Source: Sacculina carcini (taxonomy: Eukaryota; Arthropoda; Thecostraca; Sacculinidae). From it: 64,000 bases of DNA. The translations under genes and the position numbers were made by a program. A model generated the notes under the pieces. That model was given only the letters and a program-made list of their open reading frames with translations, made no database searches and was not told the origin of the DNA. Each line of letters starts with the position of its first letter. Position 1 is the first letter of the stretch. This document shows, piece by piece, positions 12,307-23,968 of the stretch. Where the stretch lies: contig OU696580.1 of the NCBI GenBank assembly GCA_916048095.2, positions 1,975,202 to 2,039,201 of the forward strand, in the 5' to 3' direction.

Positions 12307-14136
12307 CACAAATACACACTCAAACACACACACACACACACAAGCACATACACAAACACACAGACAAAAACACAAACACACACACACACACACAAGCACA
12401 TACACAAACACACAGACAAAAACACATAAAAAACACACACACACACACTAAAACATAAACACACACAAACAAACACAAACAAACACAAACAAACACAAAC
12501 AAACACACAGACACAAACAAACGCATACACAAACAAACACATACACAAACAAACACGCAAAAACACATACACAAACACAAAGACAAAAACGTATACACAA
12601 ACACATACAAAAGCACATACAGAAGCACACACACAAACAAACACATACACAGACACAAACAAACGCATACACAAACACACACAAACAAACACATACACAA
12701 ACAAACACACAAACAAACACATACACAAACACACATACACAAACAAACACACACAAACACGCAAAAAAACAAATACGCAAACACACACACACACACAAAA
12801 ACGCATACACAAGCACACACAAACAAATACGCAAAAACACATACACAAAAACACACACATACACATAAACACAGAAGCACACAAACAAACAAACACATAC
12901 ACAAACACACATACACAAACAAACACATACACAAACACACAAACACACACGTAAACCATATCAATGCAGTATGCAATTATTCGATTATTTGCTTGATATT
13001 GGTTAGTTTAGTTTCGAGTGCCTGCAGAATTTGAGTCTTACTGAGTCTACAGCTGAGTCAAATGTCAATTCAACTGACGAATGAGTCTCATAATGAGGTT
13101 GAGCTGGGATGTTCATACGTGCTATATTCCGCGGAGATGTCCTCTTTCAAATACCCTTGATACCTCCGGGGTTTACAACATTTGGCCTACAAATTGTCAT
13201 ATTAAAACATCTGACCTATAAAAAGGGTGATTTATCAATATATTATTAAGCGCTCGAAACACGCATGCACAAAATGTCGTCTTTCTATAGAATCTGTGGT
13301 CAGCCGCTAGTAAAACTCACACTGTGAATGACAAACAAAATCAAGCCCCCCACGTCACCCCACTGACAACCCGCCTTGCGCCCAACCGCTGGCACCTTTC
13401 TGTAGTCGCTGCACTTCCCTCGACGGCCAGGCGCTCATGTCTGCCAGACAACACACCCCGCCGCGCGCCAACAATAGAGAGCCAGCCTCAAGCGTCACTG
13501 CTGTCTGAGATGACCTCGCAGCGTGACCTGAGGTCGTGACCCAGCTGGTAAGGTCACCGCCCACGCCGCTGCTAGCAATGCCTGTCAGCTGGTTGTGGCA
13601 CGTGTGTTGCACATGACGCTGTGCAACACAAGACGCGTGTGTCAACAAGCGCCGTAACAGCCAAGTGTCATCTCCGATCGCCAACACTGGCAGACGTCGA
13701 CTATACTGCCGACACACACGCATACAAACACACACACACACACAACAACAACAACAATGTATTTGTATAGCGCTCACATAGAAACAAGCGCGAAAGAGAC
13801 AACAATTAGAAACAACAGTACACGATTACAAGATGTGAGAAAAGAAGTAGAAAATTCACAGAAAGGAAAAAATGGAGATAGATAAAATGAAAATAAATAA
13901 AAACATATATACATACAGATACATATACACACACATATATACATACATATATACACATAAGCATACAAGCAAAGGTACACACAAATATACATAAAAAAGG
14001 GACACACAAACAAACACACAGATATACACACAAACATACACAAACACACGCGTTGAAATTTTGGTACTGAAAAGGAAGGATGGATAGGATGTACAATAAA
14101 TCTATTTACTTTATTTTACACACACACACACACACG

Positions 14137-14182
<46 letters not shown>

Positions 14183-16342
14183 GACAGCGATGGAGATTCA
14201 CACACACAAAAACACACAATGTGATGTGGAAAATGAAAACGTGTTGAAAACACGTTCTCAAAAAAAACTAAACAACATCCAACGATAGACACACAGAGAC
14301 CAAGTCACATAACATATGTGTTTACATAACTACTAACCCTGAGGGAACCTTACATAACTACTAACCCTGAGGGAACCACACGCGACCAGACTAAGCAGCA
14401 GACCCAGTTTAAGATGAAAATAGGTGCCGGCGGGTGTAATGTGACGACAAAATGAGAACGCCAAACTGAAGACAAAACGCCACGGAGATTGCTGACTATC
14501 CTGGTATAATCGCTCAATCACCTGCCACAATCACACAATCATTGCTGACACAATCACAATCTTTCAATCAAACGATAATCACACAATCATTGATTGCACA
14601 ATTATAATCGCTCAATCGCCTGCCACAATCACACAATCATTACTGACACAGTTACAATCTTTCAATCAAACGATACTCACACAATCGTTGCTTGCACAAT
14701 CATAATCGTCCAATCAAGTGATAGTAACGCAATCATAATCTTTCAATCAAGTGATAATCACACAATCATTGCTGACACAATCACAATCTTTCAATCAAAC
14801 CATAATCACACAATCATTGATTGCACAATCATAATCGTCCAATCAAGTGATAATAACACATTCATAATCTTTTAATCAAGTGATAATCACACAATCACTG
14901 CTGACACAATCATAATCTCTTAATCGTATGACAATCACACAATCATTGATTACACAATCATAATCTTTCAATCAAGTGATAATCACACAATCATTGATTG
15001 CACAATCATAATCGCCCAATCAAGTGATAATAACGCAATCATAATCTTTTAATCAAGTGATAATCACACAATGATTGCTGACACAGTCATAATCTTTCAA
15101 TCATGTGATGATAACACACTCATTGATTGCACAATCATAATCGTCCAATCAAGTGATAGTAACGCAATCATAATCTTTTAATCAAGTGATAATCACACAA
15201 TCACTGCTGACACAATCATAATCTCTTAATCGTATGACAATCACACAATCATTGATTACACAATCTCTCAACCACCTGACAATCACTCAATCATTAATAC
15301 ACAATCATAATCGTGCATTCACAATCACACAATCACGCACACACCTCACAATCACTATAACACACTCATATAATCAATCATACAATCATCTAGACACAAT
15401 CAGACAATCATGGCGAAAAAACAAATCGAACAATCCCAATCATTGTACAATCCCAATCAACTTCAATCCCAATTTTTTTCTCACTGATTCCCCACTTCTT
15501 AATGAGCCCTCTCTTCATTTTCCACACAGAACAGCGCTGATAAACTCAATAAATTCATTTGTTCCAAACATGTTGAATCCGTGATCTGTGTAATTACAAT
15601 GATTAACAGAATAGATAAATTCCAGACACAAGCATGTAGAATGATATATTTGAACAATATGTTTCAGTGAAAACGACATTTTATGTTTTTTCGCTTAAAA
15701 ATGGTATTTTATGTGAGAGAAAAAATGTATGATCGCATAAAATTCCCAACTCTAGGTATAATCTATTGGAGTCTACAATTAGCAGTATTAGCTAGTTCAG
15801 TTGTTTGTAATATTATTTCTCTCTCGCTGATTCACCACTTCTTTTAATGAAGCCAACTAACTTCATTTTCCACACACAACACACAACAGCAGCGCTGATA
15901 AATACAATAAATTCATTTGTTCCAACAAATTAAATATCAGGAACTCACAAGAAATGTTAAAAATAAACTAGTTTGAATTGATAAAAACACACATTTGTCC
16001 TGTTCTGTCCGACCTTTAATAATTGCCCACTGGTCCAAGAATAGACAAATTGTCGAAAGTAATTAATTAAGAAACGAACCCAAACCCGTTTCACCGTTTC
16101 GGCTACGAGACGAACGTTACGTCAGAGTGCGACGCAGGAAAAATAGGACGATAAGAAGGAAAAGAACGAGTGAAAATGTCGCACCGGTGAAATGGCAAAC
16201 GAGAGAGGCTGGACGAAAATGTCCAGCGGCAATGGTTTGAAGCTGAGAGCATCAAGTGTGACAAGACCACTGGGACTTAGCACGCGACATCCGACCACCT
16301 GGTACCTACCACCCAGCTGTACCTGTCCACACAAACTACCTG

Positions 16343-16379
<37 letters not shown>

Positions 16380-18252
16380 AACATACAAAATTATACACAC
16401 ATACACTAATACAATACACACACATACACTCACATAGACACACACACACACACACAAACATACTCATACACACACTCACATACTCTCATGTACAAACACA
16501 CACACACACAAATAAACACACACTAACACACACACACACTAATACACACACATACACATTTATATCTGTACATGCGAAATGTAGGCCCGTCTAATGAAAT
16601 GTAGCATTAGCTCGACGATTCTTTTTTGCCAATTGAAATGACATTTAATCTAATGAAATTTATGTTTATTTGTTTATAACAATACATTGCTAAAATACAA
16701 ACAAAATACACACATACACACACACACATTACATTAAGTAGATATTTATACAGAACCATACACCTGGAGGGACAGAATTGTCTACCTGTATGAGTGTGTA
16801 TGTGTGTGTGTGTGTGTATGTGTGTATTAGTGCATGTGTGCCTGTATACGTGTGTGTGTGTGTGTACTAGTGTATGTGTGTGTGTGTGTGTGTGTTTGTG
16901 TGTGTCTGAGTTTGTTTGTGTGTGTGTGTGTTTGTGTGTGTACATTAGTGTATATGTGTATGTATGTGTCTTTGTGTGCGGGTGTGTGTGTGTGTGTGGG
17001 AGTGTTAGTGTGGGTACAGTACCTCTTAGTAGAATGACGAGAGATTGAAGACGACAAGACACTGCCAACGTACTGGCATTATGACAGGAGGACTCCTTCA
17101 AGATGTCGTCTTCGAACGCACACAACGACGTTAGACGAGCTATAATCACGTCACTTACACGCCTCACACTAACGTCTTCTCTACATACACCAACATGTGT
17201 GTGTGTGTGTGTGTATGTGTGTGTGTGTGTGTGTGTGTGTATAGACTTTGTAGTCAATAATAGCGATATTTCTAGCTGAACTATTTGATTTCTTTCGAGT
17301 TCAACGCAAAAAAGATGGCTTATGCTAGAAAAACACACACACACAATTAATCGAATTTATACGAGTATAGTCTCATTTTTGTAACTGATACATATCGTTT
17401 TCGAATTGGTATCTGGTAATTTGCAATTGATAAACAATCTTCTGTTGGCATTGTTTAGTCTAGACTACGTGCCAGCTTGACGCGAGAGAGAGTGTGTGTG
17501 TGTGTGTGAGAGAGAGAGGGAGAGAAAGAGAGGTTGAATCTCACTTGAGAGCGCACCCGCACCGATGACACCCAGTAATAGCCGCCGGCTGAATTCGGCC
17601 CGGAAAAAACACGCTGACAAAATCCTCGCCACACTCAACACTGCTGCAAACGTGACGACAACACTCGCTGTGCAACAATCAACAATCAACAATCAACACA
17701 CACATATATAGCAATAAGTCAACCGATAAGACAGTTAGCTGGTGACTATTACAATACAAGTGATTATCAAGAGGTTCAGAAATGCCAGCGGAACGGATAT
17801 GGAGAAACGACAGAATGGCAAAGGATCAGGAATCAATGGCATCGCCAGGGAGGAGCTCGGAGGAACTGAAACCCCCCCCCCCAAGAAAAATTTTTCAAGT
17901 CCTGAACATTTTGAGTGTAGTCCCTCCACATCTTTCTCCTTCAGCCCCCCCGCCCGGGAATGTCCTGGCACCGCCACTGTCAGGAATGACAGGAAAGAGA
18001 ATGTCAGGACTGACACGAATTGCAGAGGCAACGAGAGACTGATTAGCACGCCGGAGCAGGAGATGAGCGGGTGACAGTGGAAGCGGTCACAGTGAGCCGC
18101 CGGACGTAGGCTGGGAATTGCACTGTCGCACGGCATATTGTACACGACCAGACGCAACAAAATCTAGCAGCCACAAGAGACACACACACACACACATAAA
18201 GGCAAACAAACACACACACACACACATACACATGAACACACAAACGCACACA

Positions 18253-18284
<32 letters not shown>

Positions 18285-19998
18285 GGGAAACAAACACAAA
18301 TACACACACACGCAACCAAAAACATACACATACAAAACAGCACACACACAAATAGAAAACAGCACACACACACACACATACAAACACACAAACACACACA
18401 TAGAGAGGGAGAGAGAAGAAAGGAAGGAAAAGAGAATGGGAGAGGAAAGGGGAGAGAGACACACATACACACACACACACACACAAACATAGAGAGTGAG
18501 AGAGCGAACCGCACATACACACACACACATATATACATATATATTTGATAACGGCATACACATTGGTGATAAGGAAACAGGAAAACGATAGAAACGATGA
18601 TAATATATGATGAGAGGATAGCAAGAAACTTATAGCAAGCTGAACACGAGCATATCTTGCCCTATTGATGTGTGTCTTCAAGTGTGTTTGTGTGTGTATG
18701 TGAATGTGTACGTGTGTGTATGTGAATGTGTCTGCGTAAGTGTATCTGTGTATGTATACCTATATGTATCTGTATATGTCTATGTGTGTTCACGTTTGTG
18801 TGTGTGTGTCCATGTATGTATTAGAGTGTATGCATGTGTGTGTGTGTGTGTAGTTATACCTGGCTGTGATGTAGAGAGAAGAGACAGCCACGTGGTCGCA
18901 GCGCGTGACAACACTGACTTAGCACACACCGCAACAACTCGTACACCTCGGCCGGAAAATTCACCACCAAATACGCCAGCTCAGCTAACACAACACACAC
19001 ACACATATATACATATTACATTATAATATACACATTACATTAGATTGATATTATATTACACTATATTATACATTGCAATGAATTACATTACGTTACATTG
19101 GTACATTCATATCGCGCATTTCACTCGAAGATCTCAAAAGCGCTCACACTCACACACATATTAACTACATACACACATATGGCCATGTAATCACACAATC
19201 AAAATCAATCAAAGGCCATGTAACACACACACACACACACATACACAGAAACTGTTTTAATATTACCGATAGAAAGTGTTCGTGTATTAAGCGGTTTCCT
19301 GCCTTGTGTTCAACCTATGTTCTCAACTATCTATATTCATTCCCCCTAAAACAAAACAAAACATACCTGAAAAACACACAGTCATACTATGCCCTAGACT
19401 TGATAAACGCTGAACTACATATATATTGTAAAACCTCCATTTGAACGGCACTGTGGGGAAATTTTCAAAAATAGAACGACACTCTCTAATTGAAAGGTAT
19501 CTCCAATTAAGCGTCACTTTGATTAATTCTTCTCTTTTGGCAATAGCTATGACTGACTGATTTTTTTAAGTGATTTTGTGATTAATTGTCAGAAATTATC
19601 TTATATTTGTGTGTTTTGTTAAATAAATATGCTATATGTTACCTGATAATTTTTTAATCCATACAAATTTACCGAATCTTCTCAAAATTCCGACCAGCTA
19701 GTGGAAAAATAGAGCGACAACCTCTAATTGAACGACACTACGCCGGGGAAGGTTTGAAATGGAGGTTATAATTACGATTCAAATAGAGGTTTTACGCTAG
19801 TAGCCGCTCACCGCAAAACTCCAGCACATGAAGAACATCCACGTTGACAGAGACGGCGACCACAGCAGACTGCGGGCTGCGTGTCAGCTCATCGCCCAGG
19901 TGGGACAGCTCAAGCAACGAGTCGGCCAGACTCTGAAACGCATGTGATTCGTCCAGCACACGCACCAACGCCTCCAGCATCGCGCCACCGACAGACAT
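8715..19998 (-). CDS. MCMDC2: MCMDC2-like MCM-domain protein
   Basis: Degenerate MCM-fold ATPase of the MCMDC2 family, a nuclear protein needed for meiotic recombination in mammals. Exons in transcript order: 19812-19998 (ATG at 19998), 18860-18984, 18033-18163 (weak donor), 17545-17667, 17023-17180, 16185-16339, 14366-14521, 13396-13705, 12203-12219 (17 nt, tentative), 11976-12123, 11070-11299, 10338-10486, 9048 to 8874 or to the stop at 8715. Phases agree at every junction; the weak donor and the 17-nt exon are the least certain. Seen: zinc module CCRHVCSSVEC...CHRCGC, an OB segment (GGRYQVVGC), GDDTWLLRRLL where an MCM Walker A would lie (no GKS/T), Walker B-like GGVCCLADM, RSFGMVFVVD, and a C-terminal helical part (RRYYVSSRLAR, AHSFAQLSL). 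About 690 residues, close to the human length. The exact C-terminus is not settled. Confidence 0.88.
9080..9765. repeat. 12-bp minisatellite (TATGACAAGAAT)n
   Basis: Nearly 700 bp of 12-bp units (AAGATTTATGAC, GAGAATTATGAC, AATAATTATGAC) in the last MCMDC2 intron. Because the unit is a multiple of three and lacks stops in several frames, it creates long false reading frames on both strands. Confidence 0.9.
10500..10985 (+). mobile_element. LINE 3' fragment
   Basis: Plus-strand translation of 10533-10807 (EVRGDLISVYRCLTGKD ... NRAVDRWNRLPSDIV) is the C-terminal region of a CR1/Jockey-group reverse transcriptase and ends in a stop. It is followed by (CA)n and a tail GTGCGCTATACCAAATACA with TTG repeats, like other LINE tails in this window. 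5'-truncated; inserted in an MCMDC2 intron in the opposite orientation. Confidence 0.7.
11174..11241 (-). repeat. Coding minisatellite in MCMDC2 exon
   Basis: About seven ~10-bp units of the type GGTCAGAGGT lie inside MCMDC2 exon 11070-11299 and encode an Asp/Leu/Thr/Ser/Pro-rich loop (DLTSDPTSD) between the RSFGMVFVVD strand and the following helix. It adds roughly 20 residues. Confidence 0.7.
11300..11975. other. MCMDC2 intron with (TG)n
   Basis: Intron between exons 11976-12123 and 11070-11299. It contains a (TG)n run on the plus strand at 11703-11805, (TTAA)n near 11335-11358 and otherwise unique AT-rich sequence. No further exon was found. Confidence 0.5.
12232..12955. repeat. (TA)n and (CA)n/(CAAACA)n tract
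   Basis: About 66 bp of (TA)n followed by about 650 bp of CA, CAAACA and CATACA units in the MCMDC2 intron. It reads as TG-rich on the coding (minus) strand and ends at the acceptor of the tentative 17-nt exon. The long Val/Cys/Phe frames across it are repeat artefacts. Confidence 0.9.
13742..13885 (-). mobile_element. LINE 3' tail
   Basis: Plus-strand (CAA)n then ACAATGTATTTGTATAGCGC, CAAGCGCGAAAGAGACAACA and AAAAGAAGTAGAAAATTCAC. The same text is at 42301-42425 and, in the opposite orientation, at about 28745-28878 where it follows RT C-terminal coding. A 5'-truncated LINE tail in an MCMDC2 intron. Confidence 0.7.
14323..14377. repeat. 28-bp tandem duplication over a splice donor
   Basis: Two consecutive, nearly perfect 28-bp units (14323-14350, 14351-14377). 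On the minus strand each contains CTCAGG|GTTAGT, the 5' splice site of MCMDC2 exon 14366-14521. Use of the distal copy would add 28 nt and shift the frame. Confidence 0.85.
14520..15400. repeat. Minisatellite, CACAATCAT-rich higher-order unit
   Basis: Imperfect tandem units of roughly 60-130 bp built from CACAATCATTGATTGCACAA, TCATAATCGTCCAATCAAGT and AATCTTTCAATCAAACGATA blocks. It fills much of the MCMDC2 intron upstream of exon 14366-14521. No coding signal. Confidence 0.85.
15478..15930. repeat. Repeat Y, two copies
   Basis: 15485-15570 and 15830-15925 share CTGATTC.CCACTTCTT, CTTCATTTTCCACACA and GCGCTGATAAA.TCAATAAATTCATTTGTTCC. A third copy is at 44930-45015, just downstream of the TULIP-like gene. 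The spacing and short length suggest the end of an interspersed element; family unknown. Confidence 0.55.
16340..17022 (-). promoter_or_regulatory. Intron with paired (CA)n...(TG)n ends
   Basis: MCMDC2 intron of 683 nt. In the sense (minus) direction the donor GTACTG is followed within about 15 nt by CA-rich sequence (plus-strand TG at 16797-17010), and the acceptor at 16340 is preceded by (TG)n (plus-strand CA at 16348-16560). The two tracts are complementary and could form a stem bringing the splice sites together. Confidence 0.6.
17868..17990. mobile_element. hAT-like MITE fragment
   Basis: Poly-C run, GAACATTTTGAGTGTAGT, a poly-C/GGGAA segment and TGGCACCGCCACTG at the right end. The same order as the copies at 26826-27030 and 29038-29130. 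Lies in an MCMDC2 intron between exons 18033-18163 and 17545-17667. Confidence 0.6.
18164..18859 (-). promoter_or_regulatory. Intron with paired (CA)n...(TG)n ends
   Basis: MCMDC2 intron of 696 nt. Sense (CA)n follows the donor GTATAACTAC (plus-strand TG 18668-18851), and sense (TG)n precedes the acceptor (plus-strand CA 18180-18535). Same polarity and nearly the same length as the introns at 16340-17022 and 25153-25873. Confidence 0.6.
19085..19165 (-). mobile_element. LINE or SINE tail
   Basis: (ATTAC)n followed by ACATTCATATCGCGCATTTC and CTCAAAAGCGCTCACAC. A close relative is at 25385-25450 (ATCGCGCTTTTCACCCGAGG, CTCAAAAGCGCTC). Read on the minus strand this is a 3' tail ending in a (GTAAT)n repeat. 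It lies in the first MCMDC2 intron. Confidence 0.55.
19428..19798. mobile_element. MITE with GTAAAACCTC termini
   Basis: Left end TTGTAAAACCTCCATTTGAA, right end ..CAAATAGAGGTTTTACGC, imperfect inverted repeats. A relative of the element at 4469-4760. About 370 bp, no ORF. Its right end is only about 14 bp from the first MCMDC2 coding exon, so it supplies the sequence next to that exon's donor. Confidence 0.6.
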
Positions 19999-20112
19999 TA
20001 GCAGCCCTCTCTCTCTCTCTCTCCGACACACGGCTCGTTCACACAAGACTTCGACTGGTTGAAGCATCAAGTCAAGCAGATGAAATCAATTTATGTATTT
20101 TCTTGATATAGC

Positions 20113-20430
20113 GTCCATAGGCAAAAGCTCGAAAAATCGAAAATAAATCACAATACAGGCAATGCAAAAATAATCAATTATACAATTATATATCAATTGG
20201 ACAAATCCAACATGTGTTATAATTACAAAATATTAAGATATTTGCCACGCGCTTTACAGCTGTATGTTTCTAAAACGCTCACACACAAACACAAAAACAA
20301 ACACATGATATCTGGGAGTCCGTTGTAGCAACTTTATGATGCAGGAATATTGGCTGTTACTGCTGTGTGCTGGTTTGGCGCAAAATAATTAATCGCCATG
20401 TGTTGCTTCGCTAAATGCTGAAAGACGATT
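20113..20430. other. Upstream of MCMDC2, nothing recognised
   Basis: AT-rich DNA 5' of MCMDC2. It must hold the promoter, but no TATA box or other element can be defended. Confidence 0.4.
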
Positions 20431-20432
20431 GA

Positions 20433-21845
20433 CAATATCAATCAATCAATATATCAATCAATGTATTTGTTATAGCGCTAATATGCACAGAAGCGCGACA
20501 AAATTTAAAAGGCAAACACAACGATGGAGATAAACATGTGACAACAGTAAGAACACATAATGCACACATAGGAACACACACACACTCACAGACATACACA
20601 CACATACATAAGCAAAAACATACACATACACATGGGGCACCATAAGTAAGAATGGGAAAACAAATCACGCGAAATCAGAATCAGACGATCATTCACGCAG
20701 GATACAGAATACACAAACAAACAAACAAACAAACATATATTTACTATAGCGCCTGTAAAAACACGGGCGCGCATAACTTAAAGACGAACAACAAAGCGTA
20801 AATACATATATACATATACATACATACACAAACATGCACTTATACATATACACACATACACAAACATGCACTAATACATATACACACATACACAAACATG
20901 CACTTATACATATACATACATACACAGACATGCACTTATACATACACATATACACATGAGTTTTGAGTAGAATAAGGAGGAATAGAAAATGGATAGCTGA
21001 ATGGAATCATAGTTTGGCGAAAGGAGTGAGAGTGTGAGAAGCAGGATCAAACGAGATGTCAAAAAGGTGATTTTGAAGTCGGGAAGCAAACATGCGGTAG
21101 GAAGAAGATGAAATAATATGAGAAGGAAGAGAATTATAGATGCGCGGACCGAAGAAAGTAAAAGATTTAGAGGACCACGAAGATTCATTAGTGGCCCGAG
21201 GACAGATAAGGGGAACAGGTCTACGAGAAGAAACATTATCAGAACGAGTTAAAAGACTGACTAGGTAGGGCGGTTGACTGGGATCATGAAGGAGTTTGAA
21301 GATTAGACAGCAAAGGCGAAAGTGGATACGAGAGACAATTGGAAGCCAACGAAACTTAAATAGAAAACTGGAGGTATGACGGCAAGGAGTAGGGTGAAGA
21401 ACAAATCGGCAAGATTGGTTAAGAACACGTTGTAGTATTTTTAGGGAAGAACGAGGTAAGCTAAAGTATAGTGAGTTGCAATAGTCTAATCTAGAGAGTA
21501 TAAGAGAATTAACAAGTTTAATAGATGAAGATTGATCGAGACAGGGACGAATGGGATAGAGTGAACGTAGGATCAGACGACAAGTGCGTGCGACGGAGCG
21601 AATGTTATTTACAAAGGAGAGCGAAGAATCAAAAATAATACCAAGATTTCGAACGGTAACGGCTAGAGGAACTGAGAGCAGCGGAGGACTAATGCGAGGA
21701 GGATGAAGAGGGAGAAACTCAGACTTTGAAGTGTTGATGAGAAGATTGCGAGCTGCAGCCCAAGAAGAAATATCAGAAAGCACGTCAGATAGCAGGGAAG
21801 GAGAATGAAAAGGAAGCTGAAAAGGAAACATCAATAGTATGATGC
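20433..21845 (-). mobile_element. L2-like LINE, 5'-truncated, with a second tail
   Basis: Minus-strand frame 21834-21007 encodes the C-terminal half of an L2/CR1 reverse transcriptase (SSWAAARNLLINTSKSEFL, VRNLGIIFD, LDYCNSL, FGPRIYNSLP) ending in a stop. Its tail near 20705-20775 is GGCGCTATAGTAAATATATG followed by (TTTG)n. A further related tail (GCGCTATAACAAATACATTG with (ATTG)n) is at 20433-20510, suggesting two truncated insertions in series. The catalytic YADD region is absent, so it is dead. Confidence 0.8.
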
Positions 21846-21849
21846 TCGC

Positions 21850-22940
21850 ATGGATCGCTGTAATTAGATCCTCCTTTTCGTAGCATACATGTGTAAATCT
21901 ATAAATCTAATCTAAATCTATAATCTAAATACCTGCGCTAAAAGGGATACACTCAAAATTGTATGGGAAACCCAATCGAGCAATACTCATAACTAACTAT
22001 TTCTGTAATACGTACAGAAATTCAACGATCGTGCAAATCAGTCTATTAACGTAGAACACAAATCATATTGAAATCGAAATAAAATGAAAACAATCCAGTT
22101 TTGTATGAACCGCCAAAATTCAGTTATCAAGACGTTAATATTTCTCTAAACTATAATCGTTTTTTGTCGTAGATTTCCATGGGAATCACTATCAGGTGCT
22201 GCGCAAAGAGTAATTTTGAGCAAAAGTACACAAATCTTTCTGCAAAATTTTGCAGACAAACACGAAGCATGACTTGCAATTGCTGGCGGATATAGGTTGT
22301 GTCCGCTGTTTGCTGTGTTGTAAGATCTTTTGTAGTATTGTATGCGCTGATAGTATGAATATTTTCTTTTCTCCGGGTTCATTAAAAGTATTCGCCTTCA
22401 CACTTTTGTTTGTACCATCCCAATGTTTCGGGCCAAATACAGCAACAAGTATAACTACACCGGGAGGCTTATTCGTCCTTCTCTGCTTCCACTCTTAAGC
22501 TCCTCCTCCTTCAATGTGATAATTAAACCACTACCTTTTTAGGCCGTTACAGGATATATTGCATATATATTTCGTTTTCCGCACATATCTTTTCCTCTGT
22601 TGTCTGTCACATGCCTGTGTTATTGTGTATTATTCAGGCAATGCTATTTGTGTTGTATATTTGGTATCCCTTACTGCGCCCTTGTTTTATTACGGTCCAA
22701 AATATCAAACATGTGTGCTTGCTTGAGCCCATTGAAATCATTTAGCTAAGATGTTTTTCCTCGTGTTTAAGACCGGTGATATCTCCTCACACGGCAAGTG
22801 CTTCTTTCCAGAATGCAGTCAATTTTAATCCAATGGGAAAAGTCAAATTTATCACACACGCACACCCATAAGTATCATAAACATATGCTTATTATATTGG
22901 TTTCTGGACACACACACACACAGATTGTGATCGATCAACA
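21850..22940. other. Intergenic, nothing recognised
   Basis: About 1.1 kb of moderately AT-rich DNA between the LINE fragment and POMP. Short open frames on both strands lack recognisable domains. The last part (22850-22940, with a CA run) is probably POMP promoter and 5' UTR. Confidence 0.45.
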
Positions 22941-23377
22941 ATGAGTGAGCGCCGCGAATACAGCAGCGTCGACCGCATGGCCTTCGGAGCGGCCGCCAGC
23001 TCTGTCGCCACCGGACACTCACACCCTGTGCAGGCTTCAGTGGCACGTGCGCAGACGCTCGAACTTCGCCGTCACAATGAGTGGCTGGCTTCAGTGCAGG
23101 GTGCGGCGGCGCCGCTGCATTTGCGCGCCGAATTGCGCGCCACTCAGCAAGTGTCGCGTCTGCCGTGTCTGCTGTCGTCGAATCTAATGGCCGACACGCT
23201 AACCGGCGCCAACGACACGATCGGTCAGTGTCAGTCTCTGTGTGTGTGTGTGTATGTGTGTGTGTGTGTGTGTGTTTGTGTGTGTGCGTGTTGTGTGTGT
23301 GTATGTTCGTTTGTCTGTGCTTGTTTGTGTGTATCTTTGTTTGTCTGTGTGTGTCTGTGCGTGTTTATGTGTGTGTT

Positions 23378-23413
<36 letters not shown>

Positions 23414-23872
23414 ATATAAGTCAGTCGTGTGTGTGTGTGTATATTTGTTTGTCTGTGTGTGTATGTTTGTATGTTTGTTTGTCTGTGTGTGTATGTTTTT
23501 GTATGTGTGTGTATGTTTGTTTGTCTGTGTGTGTGTGTTTGTGTGTGTATGTATGTTTGTTTGTCTGTGTGTGCGTGTTTTTGTATGTGTGTTTGTTTGT
23601 GTTTGTGTGCGTGTTTGTGCGTATTTATATGTGTTTGTGTGTATGTGCTTGTTCGTATTTTCGTGTGCGTGTGTGTATGCGTGTATGTATGTGTGTGAGC
23701 TTATATATTTTACGTGTTTATGTTTATATGTTTATGTATACATACATGTATATGTATATTTTTTGTCTGCATGTTTTGGACAGATTTTGGCGATATTCTT
23801 GGCTATCAGGATGGACTGGAGGTGTGCGGACATCCACACGCCATGATCGAAAAACAACTGGGACTTCTGTGA
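22941..23872 (+). CDS. POMP: Proteasome maturation protein (UMP1/POMP)
   Basis: Chaperone that assists 20S proteasome half-mer assembly and is then degraded as the first substrate. Two exons: 22941-23223 (ATG, donor ATCG|GTCAGT, phase 1) and 23784-23872 (acceptor GGACAG, stop TGA). The predicted protein has 123 residues, against about 141 in human. Seen: NEWLASVQGAAAPLHLRAEL, then QQVSRLPCLLSSNL, NDTIG, and FGDIL...MIEKQLGLL at the C-terminus, all in the order of the UMP1 domain. The N-terminus is shorter than the vertebrate form. The intron (23224-23783) is almost entirely TG repeat on the sense strand. The start is the first in-frame ATG and gives a plausible short N-terminus. Identification is firm. 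Confidence 0.93.
23224..23783. repeat. (TG)n tract filling the POMP intron
   Basis: About 500 bp of TG, TGTT and TGTA units on the sense strand directly after the donor. The last 60 nt before the acceptor are T-rich. The long Cys/Val frames in it are artefacts. Confidence 0.85.
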
Positions 23873-23936
23873 TCTCAATATATGCTCACACTTCCACTCT
23901 GAATATTCACCAGTTATTGTTGGTTAATTGACCGCT

Positions 23937-23968
<32 letters not shown>

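Noticed and set aside
12102-12976. Very long Cys/Val/Phe open frames on the minus strand
   Set aside because: They are produced by (CA)n/(TG)n repeats; composition is pure repeat translation and they cross a real splice acceptor.
14520-15400. Regularly repeated CACAATCAT blocks, considered as a CRISPR-like array
   Set aside because: No constant repeat with unique spacers; the whole array is a drifting minisatellite in a eukaryotic intron.
16607-17344. 245-codon minus-strand frame as one gene
   Set aside because: Only 17023-17180 is an exon (MCMDC2); the rest is intronic CA/TG repeat translated as His/Thr and Val/Cys.
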